From assembly GCF_900142205.1 (NCBI RefSeq), contig NZ_FRAA01000003.1, positions 1-64,000 on the forward strand: a DNA stretch of 64,000 nt. The letters are read 5' to 3'. Positions 51,201-62,600 of the stretch are shown here, piece by piece. The translations under genes were made by a program, and so were the position numbers. This DNA is from Reichenbachiella agariperforans. Lineage in GTDB: Bacteria > Bacteroidota > Bacteroidia > Cytophagales > Cyclobacteriaceae. Every line of letters starts with the position of its first letter. Position 1 is the first letter of the stretch. The notes under the pieces were generated by a model, which was given only the letters and a program-made list of their open reading frames with translations, had not been told where the DNA came from and searched no databases.

Positions 51201-52340
51201 GTCATCGTATCGTGTCAGGCTTTCGTTGGTAGAGCGGAGTCTGTCATTTCCTCCACCGACCCAGCTCAGTACATCTGCCGTGAAGCTTGGTAGTGTAGGT
51301 CCCGCAGTGCCTGCTTCGGTATCTGCATACCAAGCATTGATGATGTCGACGGTTAGATTATTTTTGTAAGTAGCTTCGTCTAGCTGTGCCGCTCCGAAAT
51401 CCCATACATCAATCAATCCGTTCGAATTCGGGTACGAGGGGCCGATTTGCACTTCGTATGGAATCGGAGCTACCTCTAAATAGGGGACGTAATTGGTGCC
51501 TGTGAAATCCAAAGTTACGCTCCCTGCTTCGCCTACATACAGGATGTCTAGCGTATAGTTGTCATTGTCATACTCGCCAGCGGTATTGTCAGATTCGGTG
51601 ATGTCAAACTCCCCTGATTCGCTAGAGATCGCAATAGTGCCTCCAGAGTAGACACATCCCCCTATTTTGATGTAGGAGTTGCCTGCTACATCTAGTACAA
51701 TTTGGTTGCCTGTTTTCAAAACCGAACCGTGATCATCCCCATTGTATCCGAATGCGTTGCTTGTCCCCACGATCACGTCGATCAAACCAGCATTGATATC
51801 CGACTGACCATCGGTATCTGTAGGGATGATGCTGCCATCTCGCAAGTCATAATAGTAGATGATACTGGTCTCTGCAGTAGTCGCTGTAGCACCTGATTGT
51901 GCGGGGATCACTTCAATAGAGGGCAGGTAGATGTCACTACCGGTTCCTTCTACTGCTTTGAAGTTAAGTGTGGTCTCTGGTCCCGAATAGACAAATGAGT
52001 AGGTGTCAGATAGATCTGTTTCTACTTTGGTGGTCAGAGTTCCCAAATCTCCAGATTCGAAAGCGGTACCCGTGAGTTCTAGTCCAGAGTGTTTTGATCC
52101 CAAAAATCGAATGGTGCTACTTCCTGAGACTTTGACGTTGATCTCGTCACCGAGCTTCATGTTCATGCCGTAAGTGCCCCCGTGGTATCCAGCGGTCCAG
52201 TCTACTAGTCCATCTGTACTCGTACCTGAGTCTATGATGGTTTCGTCCAAAAACTCGTAGGTGACTGTCCCTGCGAGTTGCGCGTTTGCCCATAGTGAGC
52301 AAACCAACAATGCTACAATAGCGAAGTAAGTTTTTTTCAT
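48279..52340 (-). CDS. Large secreted pectinesterase with T9SS sorting domain
   Basis: 1353 residues. Signal peptide (about 1-20, ends A-N-A-Q). The first 850 residues are repeated beta domains, including three related Y-x-x-D-L-R-D/W-D-F-type carbohydrate-binding-like modules and several fibronectin/carboxypeptidase-like repeats (T-V-T-G-S-I-T-G-L-D-D...). A CE8 pectin methylesterase beta-helix runs from about 857 to 1200, with G-R-Q-D-S-F-Y-G-G (catalytic Asp near 1070), G-A-T-D-Y-I-F-G-G (Asp near 1095) and G-R-P-W near 1163. A Glu-rich linker and a type IX sorting domain (about 1280-1353) end it. It should remove methyl groups from pectin outside the cell. Confidence 0.88.
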   Translation of the reverse strand: MKKTYFAIVALLVCSLWANAQLAGTVTYEFLDETIIDSGTSTDGLVDWTAGYHGGTYGMNMKLGDEINVKVSGSSTIRFLGSKHSGLELTGTAFESGDLGTLTTKVETDLSDTYSFVYSGPETTLNFKAVEGTGSDIYLPSIEVIPAQSGATATTAETSIIYYYDLRDGSIIPTDTDGQSDINAGLIDVIVGTSNAFGYNGDDHGSVLKTGNQIVLDVAGNSYIKIGGCVYSGGTIAISSESGEFDITESDNTAGEYDNDNYTLDILYVGEAGSVTLDFTGTNYVPYLEVAPIPYEVQIGPSYPNSNGLIDVWDFGAAQLDEATYKNNLTVDIINAWYADTEAGTAGPTLPSFTADVLSWVGGGNDRLRSTNESLTRYDDNIAGAEEYTGRVYVNASAATTRYMSLTLYEDDEVTMIVKTDAGGNLNFDYAEDPTLQSDQIELGSDIVEVKFVAQHKGIYHIYDDLGKPSYYRIYRKDATYADLTGSIDVTAATDIPEGYSISFTNEVGKTWVADQSSNSYSVSLPAGYSYTLGLTDANGYVISTESTLAVTAETTTYDLTLEKVELYTVTGSITGLDDQLMDLELNYSADGKIYQPEPSIDTEAGTYSVQLEPNTSYTITAKGVNDYELTESTVSITADATQAIAFTEKALFDVVITTEGLTDDQVAKLGLVFTNLYEEGYEYDFPSASDVQLRTGTYSVAYTGLDESPVQLAPTSNLTIEAADVSKTLSFTTVTQWNFDDQVIESGTTTAYKGLLFSGAIANQISKGHLTAKADATIQVPVNAGDKVTITYYYEADFSIEGGEAITTTSGSTSTLESVDYNYTGSESGHITLTIGASVGTTYITQIATQQAVDYSETLTVGANKDFETINEALDAVSRMARESDQRVTIMIDPGNYEEMLVIRVNNVTLKNAAAIPDISLANAGVDISDQAVRITSYYGHGYSYYSMGNDQKWNEDVLRVNKANGSLSYENAGSGTTNGSYWNATVVVSADGFEAEDIIFENSFNQYISKKESEDKVVMWASGSKGERPTTAGSTEVQNKSFVERAAAIAITNDVDKVVLNKCRVVGRQDSFYGGTGSRVVVYKGAMMGATDYIFGGMTAVFYQTDLVMNTSEDKNDRCYITAAQQSSGRGYLMYECTITSATPGSETASAYRSKPGYFGRPWQGATSEVVFYNTTIETTNFPDNDGESLIAAEGWLSTLGGESPGMYEFGTTELSGADNSGSRASWSTLLTEAVLSDDSEISNFTFTKGNDDWDPLPGLVTAEEEELEEEEEVLSTPLIPVSGVQVYAYENQVHVGNVMSKTQVHVYNLMGRKVKTVETNHDINFSLNNGLWIVMMNSADGQKAVKVLTR

Positions 52341-52844
52341 AATTTAGTCTTTAATCGTACATCTTTCAATTTGACTTCACTAGACCGATCCAATATTAAA
52401 ACCAATCACATAATGAAACCCGACGCTAAAGATGAAGCATGGAAAAACATTGGACTATTCATTTATTCACATTGACTTAACAAGGAACAAATAACTATGT
52501 AAATAATACACTTCATATAAATGAGTCGGGAGACTAAGTGTTGATCCCAAAATGTGCATTCGGAATCCCCTATCAGCAGGTATACTGATATTCAGCGTCT
52601 AAATAATTTCCAACTCAACCTTATTTACAATCAATTAGATCACAAAAGACTACTTACAAACGCAAAAGCCCGACTGAAACGAATTCGGTCGGGCTTTTGT
52701 CAGTAGATGAGATATAAAACTATTTTCCTCGCATCGCAGCAAGCTGCTGGATAGTCACAAGCCTAAGCATCATTACCAAAACACTCTTGCACATACGTGG
52801 GTATAGCCAAAATCTAATCATCACATTTACACTTGAAGTATAAC
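52341..52844. other. 504-bp spacer between pectinesterase and SMP-30 genes
   Basis: No gene. Holds the SMP-30 terminator (52663-52699) and a short inverted repeat TATCAG ... CTGATA near 52571-52590. No clear promoter for the pectinesterase gene was found. Confidence 0.65.
52663..52699. terminator. Terminator-like hairpin downstream of the SMP-30 gene
   Basis: CAAAAGCCCGAC (52663-52674) pairs perfectly with 52688-52699. Further pairing is possible in the 13-nt loop. It lies about 145 bp beyond the SMP-30 stop. Confidence 0.75.
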
Positions 52845-53822
52845 TTACTTCTGACCGAAGAAATTGGCTTTAACCCCTTTGACTCCCGGGACTGCTACGA
52901 ATATACTTCCAGCGTGTGGTAGAGAGTCCAATTCCGCCTCACTCATATCCACTCTAGCAGAAGTGATGAATAGCGAGTCCAAGTTCTCTCCCCCGAAAGC
53001 ACAAGACGTGATGTTGTGTGCAGGAATATGCACTTCACCAATGATCTCTCCTGACTCGGTATCGATCTGCAACACTTTGTTGCCATTCCATAGGCACACC
53101 CACAGATTGTTCTCAGCATCAATTGTGCTGCCATCGGGATAGCCGTATGCCGTAAAATCCATCAAACTACGCTCGTTTGAGATCGTACCCGTCTCGTCAT
53201 CATAATCGAATACCCGTACTTTGCCATCTGGTGTATCGATATAGTACATCGTCTTTTGGTCAGATGACCAAACGATCCCGTTGGAGATGGTCACACTGTC
53301 AAGCATCTGCTCTGAGCCACCGTCAGCGCTAATTTTATAGAGGCTTGCCGCATCACTAATCTGATCGAGATGCATCGAGCCTACCCAAAGTCTGCCTGAC
53401 GGGTCACACTTGCCGTCGTTGAAGCGAATCTTACCCGTATGCATATCAGGTGTCACGATTAGTTCTTGTTCTCCTGTAGTAGGATCATAATAGTACACAC
53501 CGTCTTCTAGTGCTACTACTGCACGTCCATCCGCAGACGGTACGATCGTTCCTATCCGCTGTACCAACTGATGTACCAACTGAGACTTGTTAGACACATC
53601 GAGCTGAAACCACTTCTTGCCCTCAATATCTACCGACCAGAGCTCATTCGTCTCGTGGTTCCAAATGGCCCCTTCGCCTAACTCGTTTTTGTCTTCATAA
53701 AACAATTCGGCTTCCCATCGTTGGATATCGTCTTGTGGTGTTTGAACTTCCCCTTCGGAGGTCTTTGGTGCGGTGCAAGATACCATTGCCAATAGACCAG
53801 CGGCTAGTAATGTGTTTTTCAT
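52845..53822 (-). CDS. SMP-30/gluconolactonase-family lipoprotein
   Basis: 325 residues. Lipobox M-V-S-C (Cys 16). The beta-propeller begins E-D-K-N-E-L-G-E-G-A-I-W-N, where Glu of G-E-G is the first metal ligand; N-D-G-K-C-D-P-S-G-R-L-W-V-G-S-M, I-S-N-G-I-V-W-S and Y-P-D-G-S-T-I-D follow, all characteristic of SMP-30 lactonases. It probably opens a sugar lactone in the periplasm. Transcribed alone in the same direction as the pectinesterase gene. Confidence 0.9.
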   Translation of the reverse strand: MKNTLLAAGLLAMVSCTAPKTSEGEVQTPQDDIQRWEAELFYEDKNELGEGAIWNHETNELWSVDIEGKKWFQLDVSNKSQLVHQLVQRIGTIVPSADGRAVVALEDGVYYYDPTTGEQELIVTPDMHTGKIRFNDGKCDPSGRLWVGSMHLDQISDAASLYKISADGGSEQMLDSVTISNGIVWSSDQKTMYYIDTPDGKVRVFDYDDETGTISNERSLMDFTAYGYPDGSTIDAENNLWVCLWNGNKVLQIDTESGEIIGEVHIPAHNITSCAFGGENLDSLFITSARVDMSEAELDSLPHAGSIFVAVPGVKGVKANFFGQK

Positions 53823-53983
53823 GTCTTAATATTCTGTATTAATTTCAGTTCTTTGGTTTCAATCCTCAAATCAACCTACAATCCTTCACATCTGCACTGG
53901 GTGAATCGCACAATTGTTGATACATAAATCTAGTTTCTCAATTGTTTTCTTAGTTTTGGTCATACCTAACGCAAATTTCCTTA

Positions 53984-55795
53984 ATGAACCGCTTCCGTTT
54001 AACACTGACGATCACCTTATCTATTCTATCCTGTACCTGCTGGAGTCAAGACAAGAGCTATATCGATAGCCTGAAAGCTGTCCTCATCGAGCAGCCCGAA
54101 AATCTAATCGTACTCAATGACCTGGCCTATGAATACACATACAAAGATTTGGATAGTGCGAGAGTCTTTCTACTAAAGGCCATTGAGATCAACGAAAATG
54201 ACAGCCTACAACTAGGGATATCCAAAGAGACTCTAGCCATAGTCGATGAAATTCAAGGAAATATTTCTGACGCACTCGTCTTACATTTTGAGAGTATTGA
54301 GATTTTTGAACAAATCAATTCTCCTAAACATCTGGCGTGGGCCTACAATGGTGTAGGGGCTCTCCATTATCAACAATATGATTATGACCAAGCGTTGACT
54401 TATTTCCTCAAGAGTATGAATATCAGGACACAACTCAATAACCCTGAGGAAGTGGCCAAATCCAAGATCAACATTGCACTGATATTTAACAAGACAGAAC
54501 AGTACGACTCCTCACTCTTCTACCTACATAGCTCACTAGCTCCTTTCGTAGAGAGTGCAGATCAATTGATGGAGAGTATTGTCTACTTAAACTTAGGTAG
54601 TACTTTCTCCTATATGGAAGAATTCGATAGTGCAGAATATTACTTTAATAAGTCTGAGGCCATCCAGAAGAAAATCGGAGATCATGAAGGGTTAGGCGTA
54701 CTCTATCGAAAACTCGGTGAACTATATAGTGAGAAAAACGAACTACTCAAAGCGCTGGATTACTACACTTTAAGTCTAGAATATATACAAAAACTGGGAG
54801 ACATTGGTCGTTTCATAGAGACTAAACAAGCACAATACTTAGTCTATGAGACAATGAAGGATTATGAAAACGCATACCGCTTACAGTCCGAATATCTCAT
54901 ACTTCGTGATTCGTTGATTAACATCAAGAATAAAGAAACCATCAACGAGTACAATGCCAAATACGAAGCGGAACAAAAAGAACGAGTCATCACAGAGCTA
55001 GAATTGGAACAAAAAAATGCAGCACTGGCTTTGGCCAACTCTCAGAACCAACGCAATGTATTCGTCTCTGGATTTACTATCCTTATCATTTTTGCAGGCT
55101 TTTTGTACCAACGCTATACTTCCAAAAAGAAAACCTCCGAACTACTCACAAACAAAAACATTGAGATCACCCATGCATTGGAAGATCGTGAAACACTCCT
55201 CAAAGAGATTCATCACCGTGTCAAAAACAACCTGCAAGTCATTTCTAGCTTACTCAATCTGCAAGCAGGATCGCTAGACGATGAAGCAGCCATAGATGCA
55301 GTCAAAGAAGGACAAAACCGCGTAAAATCAATGGCCTTGATCCATCAAAGACTCTACAGTGCCGACGATATCAGAGGAGTCGACATCCATGACTATATAG
55401 AGAATCTGGTCTCTGAACTTTTTACTGCTTTTGGCACAGACAGAGATCGAGTGGAAAGCAGTGTCTCTGCACATAAAATAAAAATGGATATCGATACCGT
55501 CATCCCATTAGGTCTCATCTTAAACGAACTCATCACCAATTGCCTGAAATATGCCTTTGGAGGGATTGAGCATGGTCGGTTGGACATAGAGATCAAAGAA
55601 ATAGATGACATACTACAAGTCATGGTCCGTGACAATGGGGTCGGTATGGATGAAGAAACGATGCGAAACTCGAACTCATTTGGCTGGAAAATGATTAAGT
55701 CACTCTCCCGAAAACTGAAGGCTGAGATTATAGTAAAAAATGAAAACGGCACAATCGTGTATTTGAACCTTTCCCGATATAAATTAGTCGTATGA
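53984..55795 (+). CDS. TPR-containing membrane sensor histidine kinase (HisKA_2)
   Basis: 603 residues. Signal sequence (1-21) leads a periplasmic region with about six TPR repeats (40-310) and a coiled coil (320-350). One transmembrane helix (359-376) follows. The dimerisation domain has E-I-H-H-R-V-K-N-N-L-Q-V-I-S-S-L-L (His 410 or 411), the HisKA_2 type, and the HATPase has N-E-L-I-T-N-C-L-K-Y-A and D-N-G-V-G-M-D. Overlaps the LytTR regulator gene by 4 bp, so the two form a coupled two-component pair. The signal is unknown. Confidence 0.93.
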   Translation: MNRFRLTLTITLSILSCTCWSQDKSYIDSLKAVLIEQPENLIVLNDLAYEYTYKDLDSARVFLLKAIEINENDSLQLGISKETLAIVDEIQGNISDALVLHFESIEIFEQINSPKHLAWAYNGVGALHYQQYDYDQALTYFLKSMNIRTQLNNPEEVAKSKINIALIFNKTEQYDSSLFYLHSSLAPFVESADQLMESIVYLNLGSTFSYMEEFDSAEYYFNKSEAIQKKIGDHEGLGVLYRKLGELYSEKNELLKALDYYTLSLEYIQKLGDIGRFIETKQAQYLVYETMKDYENAYRLQSEYLILRDSLINIKNKETINEYNAKYEAEQKERVITELELEQKNAALALANSQNQRNVFVSGFTILIIFAGFLYQRYTSKKKTSELLTNKNIEITHALEDRETLLKEIHHRVKNNLQVISSLLNLQAGSLDDEAAIDAVKEGQNRVKSMALIHQRLYSADDIRGVDIHDYIENLVSELFTAFGTDRDRVESSVSAHKIKMDIDTVIPLGLILNELITNCLKYAFGGIEHGRLDIEIKEIDDILQVMVRDNGVGMDEETMRNSNSFGWKMIKSLSRKLKAEIIVKNENGTIVYLNLSRYKLVV

Positions 55796-56487
55796 GTAAA
55801 CCCTCCGTGTTGGTAGTAGAAGACGAGCCATTGATCGCCGATGATATAGCAGGCATTCTTGAGAAAAACGGGTACACCGTCGTAGACATAGTAGATGAAG
55901 CCCCAGATGCCTTAGCATCTATTGACAAACACAATCCAGACATAGCGCTACTTGATGTCAATATAGAAGGAGATGCAGACGGAATCGACCTAGCAGGGAA
56001 ACTGAATATCCCCTTTGTATTTCTGACATCCTACTACGATCAGCAAACACTCGATCGAGCGAAAAAGACTAACCCCTCTGGCTACATCGTGAAACCCTTC
56101 AACGAAAGTGACCTCATCGCTAATGTAGAAATTGCCCTATCCAGGGTTCAGAAAACCACGAAAGAAGCCAAAACTCCTGAGAAACTCTTCTTGCGAAACG
56201 GACAAGAGATTGTCTCTGTGATGTCATCAGATATCGTCTACGTAGAGGCCTTTGATAACTATGCCAATGTCTATACAGAAAAAGACAAATTCATCATCAG
56301 CCACACACTGAAGAGTGTAGAAGAAAAGCTCCTACCTTTCGGTTTTATGCGTATCCACAGATCTTATCTTATCAATTTTGATCATATTGATTCTATCTCA
56401 GAAGGCTATGTATTTTTAAGAGGACACAAAGTACTACTAGGAAAATCCTATCGTAAGGAGTTTTTAAAAATGCTATCCATGCTGTAA
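55792..56487 (+). CDS. LytTR-family response regulator
   Basis: 231 residues. Receiver domain (1-125) with acidic Glu 10/Asp 11/Glu 12 and phospho-acceptor Asp 55 in L-L-D-V-N-I-E-G. The C-terminal LytTR DNA-binding domain contains Y-V-E-A-F-D-N-Y-A-N-V-Y and F-M-R-I-H-R-S-Y-L-I-N. It is the partner of the overlapping TPR kinase. The giant secreted protein gene starts 117 bp downstream and may be a target (inference from position only). Confidence 0.95.
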   Translation: MSKPSVLVVEDEPLIADDIAGILEKNGYTVVDIVDEAPDALASIDKHNPDIALLDVNIEGDADGIDLAGKLNIPFVFLTSYYDQQTLDRAKKTNPSGYIVKPFNESDLIANVEIALSRVQKTTKEAKTPEKLFLRNGQEIVSVMSSDIVYVEAFDNYANVYTEKDKFIISHTLKSVEEKLLPFGFMRIHRSYLINFDHIDSISEGYVFLRGHKVLLGKSYRKEFLKMLSML

Positions 56488-56603
56488 TTTCTTTACTTGT
56501 TCAAACCTCCCCTTCACTAAATGAAAATACCCCTCTGCTAAAAGGGAATTCGTGAGCTAAAGGGATCTAGCGATTTTAGATCTAAATATTTAAAAATCGC
56601 TGT

Positions 56604-59600
56604 ATGAAAACCTTACTTACCACTCTATTAGTCTTTACACTTTTCTCTGGGTATGCTCAATTAGAGATTACGAGCTTATCTCCTAATCAAAACGAAAATT
56701 ACGCGTTAATAGACCAGGATATCGAAATAACCTTCAACGCTTCTATTGATGCGACCACTTTGGCAGACAACATCATCGTCACCAGTGCCGTCAAAGGTGC
56801 TTTGCCGTTTTCTGTTTCTGGCGGAGGTACAGCCGTCATCACAGTGAATCCTACGAATGATTTCTTGTATGGAGATCGGATACAAGTGACGCTGACCGAA
56901 TCCATAGAATCTACTGGAAGCGATCCATTGACGAACGGTTTTTCATTTACATTTCGAGTCAAGACCTTGCCAGCATATTCTACTCCTCTTAGCCTTGCCA
57001 AATTGGTAACCAGTATAGGTGCGGGAGCAACACAAATAGCTGACATAGAGGGTGATGATGATTTGGATATATTAGGAGGTAATTATGGAAACATGCGTTG
57101 GTATGAAAATGATGGAGACGAAAACTTCTCCTATGGTGCCAGCGATGAAGTTTATGATGCAAACCCTACTACCATACAGGTAGGTGATATTAATAGTGAT
57201 GGTTATCCAGATGTCTTGGGTGTAAGTAATTATTTTAATTATGTCAATTGGTATGAAAATGATGGTACTGGCAGTTTTTCAGAAAACGTGATAGTAAACT
57301 CAGGCTATGCGCCGTACGCAGCTGATGTAGCCGATTTGAATGGTGATGGATGGAACGATATAGGCGTAGCAACTAATGGCGGAGGAGTTGTTTTGTATAT
57401 CAATTCTGGTTCGGGAACCTATATACCACAAAACATGTCAGAAACCCACGCTAATGGAAGAGCGGTAACTTTTTCTGATATAGATGGTGATGGTGATATG
57501 GATATATTATGTCAGCCATTAGGATCTAATACTAGGTTTGCATGGTACGAAAACGATGGCGCCCTTTCATTTACTGAGCATTTTATAGACGGTAATGGGT
57601 ATGGTTTTAATACAGAGTTCCAAGTTGTAGATTTAGATGATGATGGTGATTTAGATCTGATCACCACATTTCATAATAACGACTGGTTGTTATGGTATGA
57701 AAATGATGGTAGCCAATCCTTTACAAAACATACAATAATCAACTCAGCAGAAGTGATGCATAACCCATCGGTGGGCGATGTAGATGGTGATGGAGATATG
57801 GATGTTTTTGCAGCAGATAATGTAGGTAAAGCTATACTTTGGTTTGAAAATGATGGACTTGAAAACTTCACAGAAAGAACACTATGTGCGGACATAATCA
57901 GACCATATATTAGTGATTTAGTCGACTTAAATTTAGATGGGCGATTGGACTTAGTAGGTACGGGTAATGAAAAAATTATTTGGTTTGAAAACAAAACCAA
58001 TGAATCTCCTGTCTTAGACAACCCCTTAGCAGACCAAGTTGCTCAGTCATATCTAACCTTCAGTTATCTCGTACCTTCAGATGCCTTTTCAGACCCTGAG
58101 CTATCAACACTCAGCTATAGTGCTGCTCTATCCAATGATGACCCTTTGCCCGATTGGTTGACTTTTGATCCAGAGTCGAGGAATTTATCAGGGATTCCTA
58201 CTGCTACTGATGTAGGTACTATATCAGTTAAAATAATCGCTACTGATCCAGGAGGGTTATCTACAGACGATGTAATTGATATTGTGATCTCACCTACTTC
58301 GCTGATGACCATAGACGACCATTCGCCTACACATCAGAGTCGCGGGATTGTTGCATCATCTAATATTAGTATTACTTTTTCTGAAAGCATAGATGCCACT
58401 ACACTCAACATCCAACATTTCCAAGTCATTGGCTCTATGTCTGGTTTGGTTTCGGGTGCTTTTTCTGGTGGTGGCACGCCCAATATTATTTTTGACCCGA
58501 CTAATGATTTCTTTCCGGGAGAGGCCGTGAATGTAAAAATATTGACTACTCTGACGAGTCAAGGGGGAAGTATCGTGGTAGAAAATAATACTTTCAGTTT
58601 TGTCGTAGGTGCGGCTGTCTCCCCTAGTAGTCCAGCATTAATCGTAGGATCTACCGAATTATCAGCAGGGGCAAATGCCGAAAAACTTAAAATGATTGAT
58701 TTGGATGGAGATGGAGATTTAGATATACTTAATGGTATTGATACGGGCAATATTGAATGGTATGAAAACGATGGAGATGGCAATTTTACTGCTACTACCA
58801 TAGATAATTCAGGATCATCCCTAGGGTTCGATATAGGCGATATTGACTTGGACGGAGATTTAGATTTGGTTACTGCTCGAAGGCCTACAATTCAATGGGT
58901 CGAAAACGATGGCAATGAGACATTCTCAAGTCACTCAATTACCACCGATCTTGACTTTATCGGAAGTGTCATTTTATCTGACATCAATGGAGACGGGTAC
59001 CTTGACGTTATTGTATGGGAAATCAACTCTGAAGGAATATGGTGGCTAAAAAACGATGGTGCAGGCAATTTTACTCAAATAGAATTAGGTGTTTTGACTC
59101 AAATGACTGAGACGGTACTTCCTGTCGACTTGGATCAAGATGGAGATATGGACCTTGTGGCAGGTGGGCATGTGTACGCTTCCAATACACTAGTCTGGTT
59201 TGAAAACGATGGGTTCCAAAATTTCACTCAGCATCAAATAACGACAGACGCTGATGGTGTATCTGATTTGGATGTAGCAGATGTGGATGGCGATGGAGAT
59301 TTGGATTTGCTTACCGCTGAGAATAGGGAAGATCATGTGGTGATCTATCAAAACGATGGCAATCAGGTATTCACCGATACGAATATTTTTGAGGGTACGG
59401 ACGGTCCCAGTTTCGCAAGGTTTGTAGACATAGATGCAGATGGAGACCTAGATATTATCACCAGTGCAGCTGACATCAAAGAAGTGGGTTGGCTAGAAAA
59501 CAAAGGCTCATTAGATTTTACCTATTGGCATATAGCAGATAAAGAAGGCTACTCTATGGTTTTTGGGGATGTAGATAGTGATGGTGATTTGGATTTTGCA

Positions 59601-62600
59601 GCTATTTCTACAGTAGATTCAGATATCACGATTTATGAAAATGTAGTCAACCAAACGCCAGTGGTAGATACGCCCAAAGAAGATGAGGAGGTAATAGGTG
59701 ATGTAGCGTTTTCTATCTCAGTGGATGATATCTTTGTAGACCCTGATGGTAGTGATGTTTTTGTCTATTCAATGACTTTGGACAATGGAGATCCTTTGCC
59801 AGGATGGATGGCCTTTAGCAACGAGACGCGTTTGCTGACGGGCACTGCTCCTCTATCTGCAGAAAGTGAGTACAGCCTAAAAGTGCGAGGAACCGATCAT
59901 GCGGGAGAATATGCGGAAGACGTATTTGAGCTTTCGGTGACACTACCCGCACTGATTTCAATAAACTCTTTTTCGCCATCACTCGCTACATACAATGATA
60001 CGGATGTCATAGTCTCCATTGTGTTTGATAAAACGGTAGAAACCACTACTTTGGACGATGCGATCATTGTTAGGAATTCTAAAGGGTTGCGGGTATCAGG
60101 CGTTATCTCTGGTGGAGGTACTGCCACGATTAGCTTTACGCCTGATGACGCTCTATTAAACAATGAAGAATATCGCGTATTGGTTTCATCTGATATAGAG
60201 TCCGAGGATGGTGGGATTAGCGTTTCTGCGTATTCATTTTTCTTTTACACGAACGCCGATATTTCAGGTGCCTTTTTTCAAAAACAACCTACCATCGCAC
60301 AACCTATAGATCCAACTAGTATTGATCTAGGTGATATGAATGGAAATGGAGTGAATGACATTATAGCCTCTAGTGTGTCTTCTGGAATAGGCATTTCTGT
60401 GAATTGGTTAGATGTTGAGAGTCGAGCAACAACTACTGCCACCAATCTCAATACACAAGCAACTCATTCTATCGTATACGACATGGATCAAGATGGCGAC
60501 TTAGATATTGTGAGTGTTTGGTCACTTAGCAACGCCATAAAAATTGACAGCAATGACGGAACAGGTTCATTTACGAGCAGCAACTTGATTACAGGTGTTT
60601 CTGGTGCAAATGATTTCAGTCTCTTGGATATGGATTTTGATGGAGATATTGATGTAATCGTACCGTCAGACAACTCATTGGATTATTATGAAAATGATGG
60701 TACGTTGAATTTCACCAAACATCATCTATCCAATGACGACCATACAAATGTGACGGTAGCAGACCTGGATTTGGATGGTGATTATGATGTGTTAGGATCT
60801 GGCGGAGAATGGTACGAAAATGATGGTTTTCAATCATTCGAATCTCACGAAGGTTTTGAATTTAAAGAAGCAGCAGTGGTAGATATCGATCAGGATGGTG
60901 ACATGGATATCGTCAGGTTACACTACAGCAGTGATTTAGAAATTTTATACAATGATGGCACATTGACATTCACTACTGAAACTATTTTTGACGATAATTT
61001 TGAGGACTTTAAAGTTGCCGATATAGATGCCGATGGTGATTTGGACCTTGTTGTAGCCTCTCAAACTACAAACTCACTATTTTATTTAGAAAACAATGGA
61101 GATGATACCTTTGATACACAGCTATTGTCCGGTCAAGAATTGGGTATTCAGCGTCTTCAGGTCTCTGATATCAATGGAGATGGTCGATTGGACATCCTAA
61201 CCTCCAACTACAATGCTGACGAAATTGGTTACTTCAAAAACCGCAACAACACTGTACCGACAATCGCCAATGCATTGTCCAATTTGGAGACCAACGAAGA
61301 TGCAGAATTCAGTTTTAGCATTCCAAGTGAGACGTTTGAAGATGCTGATTCAGATGAATTGACCCTCAGTGTGACACTAACAGACGATTCGGACATTCCT
61401 GATTGGTTAAGTTTTGACGATTCGGACAATTCTTTGAGCGGTACACCTTTGCAAGCCAACGTAGGGACGATTGCGATAAAAGTATCTGCTGACGATGGTG
61501 CAGGAGGTAATGTCTCTGACGAATTTGATTTGACTATACTCAATGTCAACGACGCACCAACTGTATCTAGTTCAATAACCAAAAAAACAGCCATAGTAAA
61601 TGCATTGTTCAGTTATGAAGTAGCTGAAGCTACATTTACTGATGAAGATGGTGATGAATTGACAATGACCGCATCTTTGGATGACGATTCGGAGTTACCA
61701 GAGTGGCTAACATTCGACACTGAAACAAACACCTTTGAAGGAACGCCAGTAGTAGATGATGTCGCTGAATTTGACGTAAAACTAATAGCCACTGATCCTA
61801 ATGATGCTAGTGTTACCACTGAGTTCACCATAGAAGTTTCTATCCAAAATGATGCACCAATAGTTGCTAATGAAATTGAGGATTTAGAAACCGATGAGGA
61901 TGACTTGTTTGAGTTTTCTATTGATGAGAATACGTTCAGCGATGCGGATGAAGACGAATTGACTTATTCAATTTCATTGTCAGATGATTCTGACTTACCC
62001 GAATGGCTGATTTTCGATGAGGAAACGTTGAACTTCTCCGGTACACCACGACAAGACAACACAGGCGTATTGATGATTAAACTGACCGCACAGGATGAGT
62101 TTGCATCTGTCAGCACTACTTTTAGCCTGACTATCAATGAGGTCAATGACGCACCTTATTTGGCTTCTGGACTCAGTGACATAGAAGTAGACGCAGGAGC
62201 AACTGTGTCAAAAGTACTCACAGGCCATTTCAGTGATGAAGAGGATGAAGAATTAAGCTATTCTGTGACATTGGCTGATGGAGAAGACTTGCCGGATTGG
62301 TTGACTTATGATGAAGAGACCAAAACCCTATCTGGTATCAGTAGTGAATCTGTAGTTGGAGATTGGGATATTAAAGTGACTGGTACTGATGTAGGAGAAC
62401 TAACAGTTTCTGATATTTTTGAAATTAGTGTGATCTCAACCAATCAGTCACCAGTGAATGCTAACCCATTAAGTGATCAGACTGTATTCATTGATATAGT
62501 ATCGACAATCGATATATCAACTGTTTTTGAAGATGCTGATGATGAAGTATTAGTTTATACAGTGACATACAATACAGGCTCTACAGTGCCAGAATGGATG

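Noticed and set aside
56699-62146. Chains of minus-strand open frames as genes
   Set aside because: They are low-complexity Ser/Thr/Pro-rich mirror images of the plus-strand giant repeat gene, which has an uninterrupted frame.
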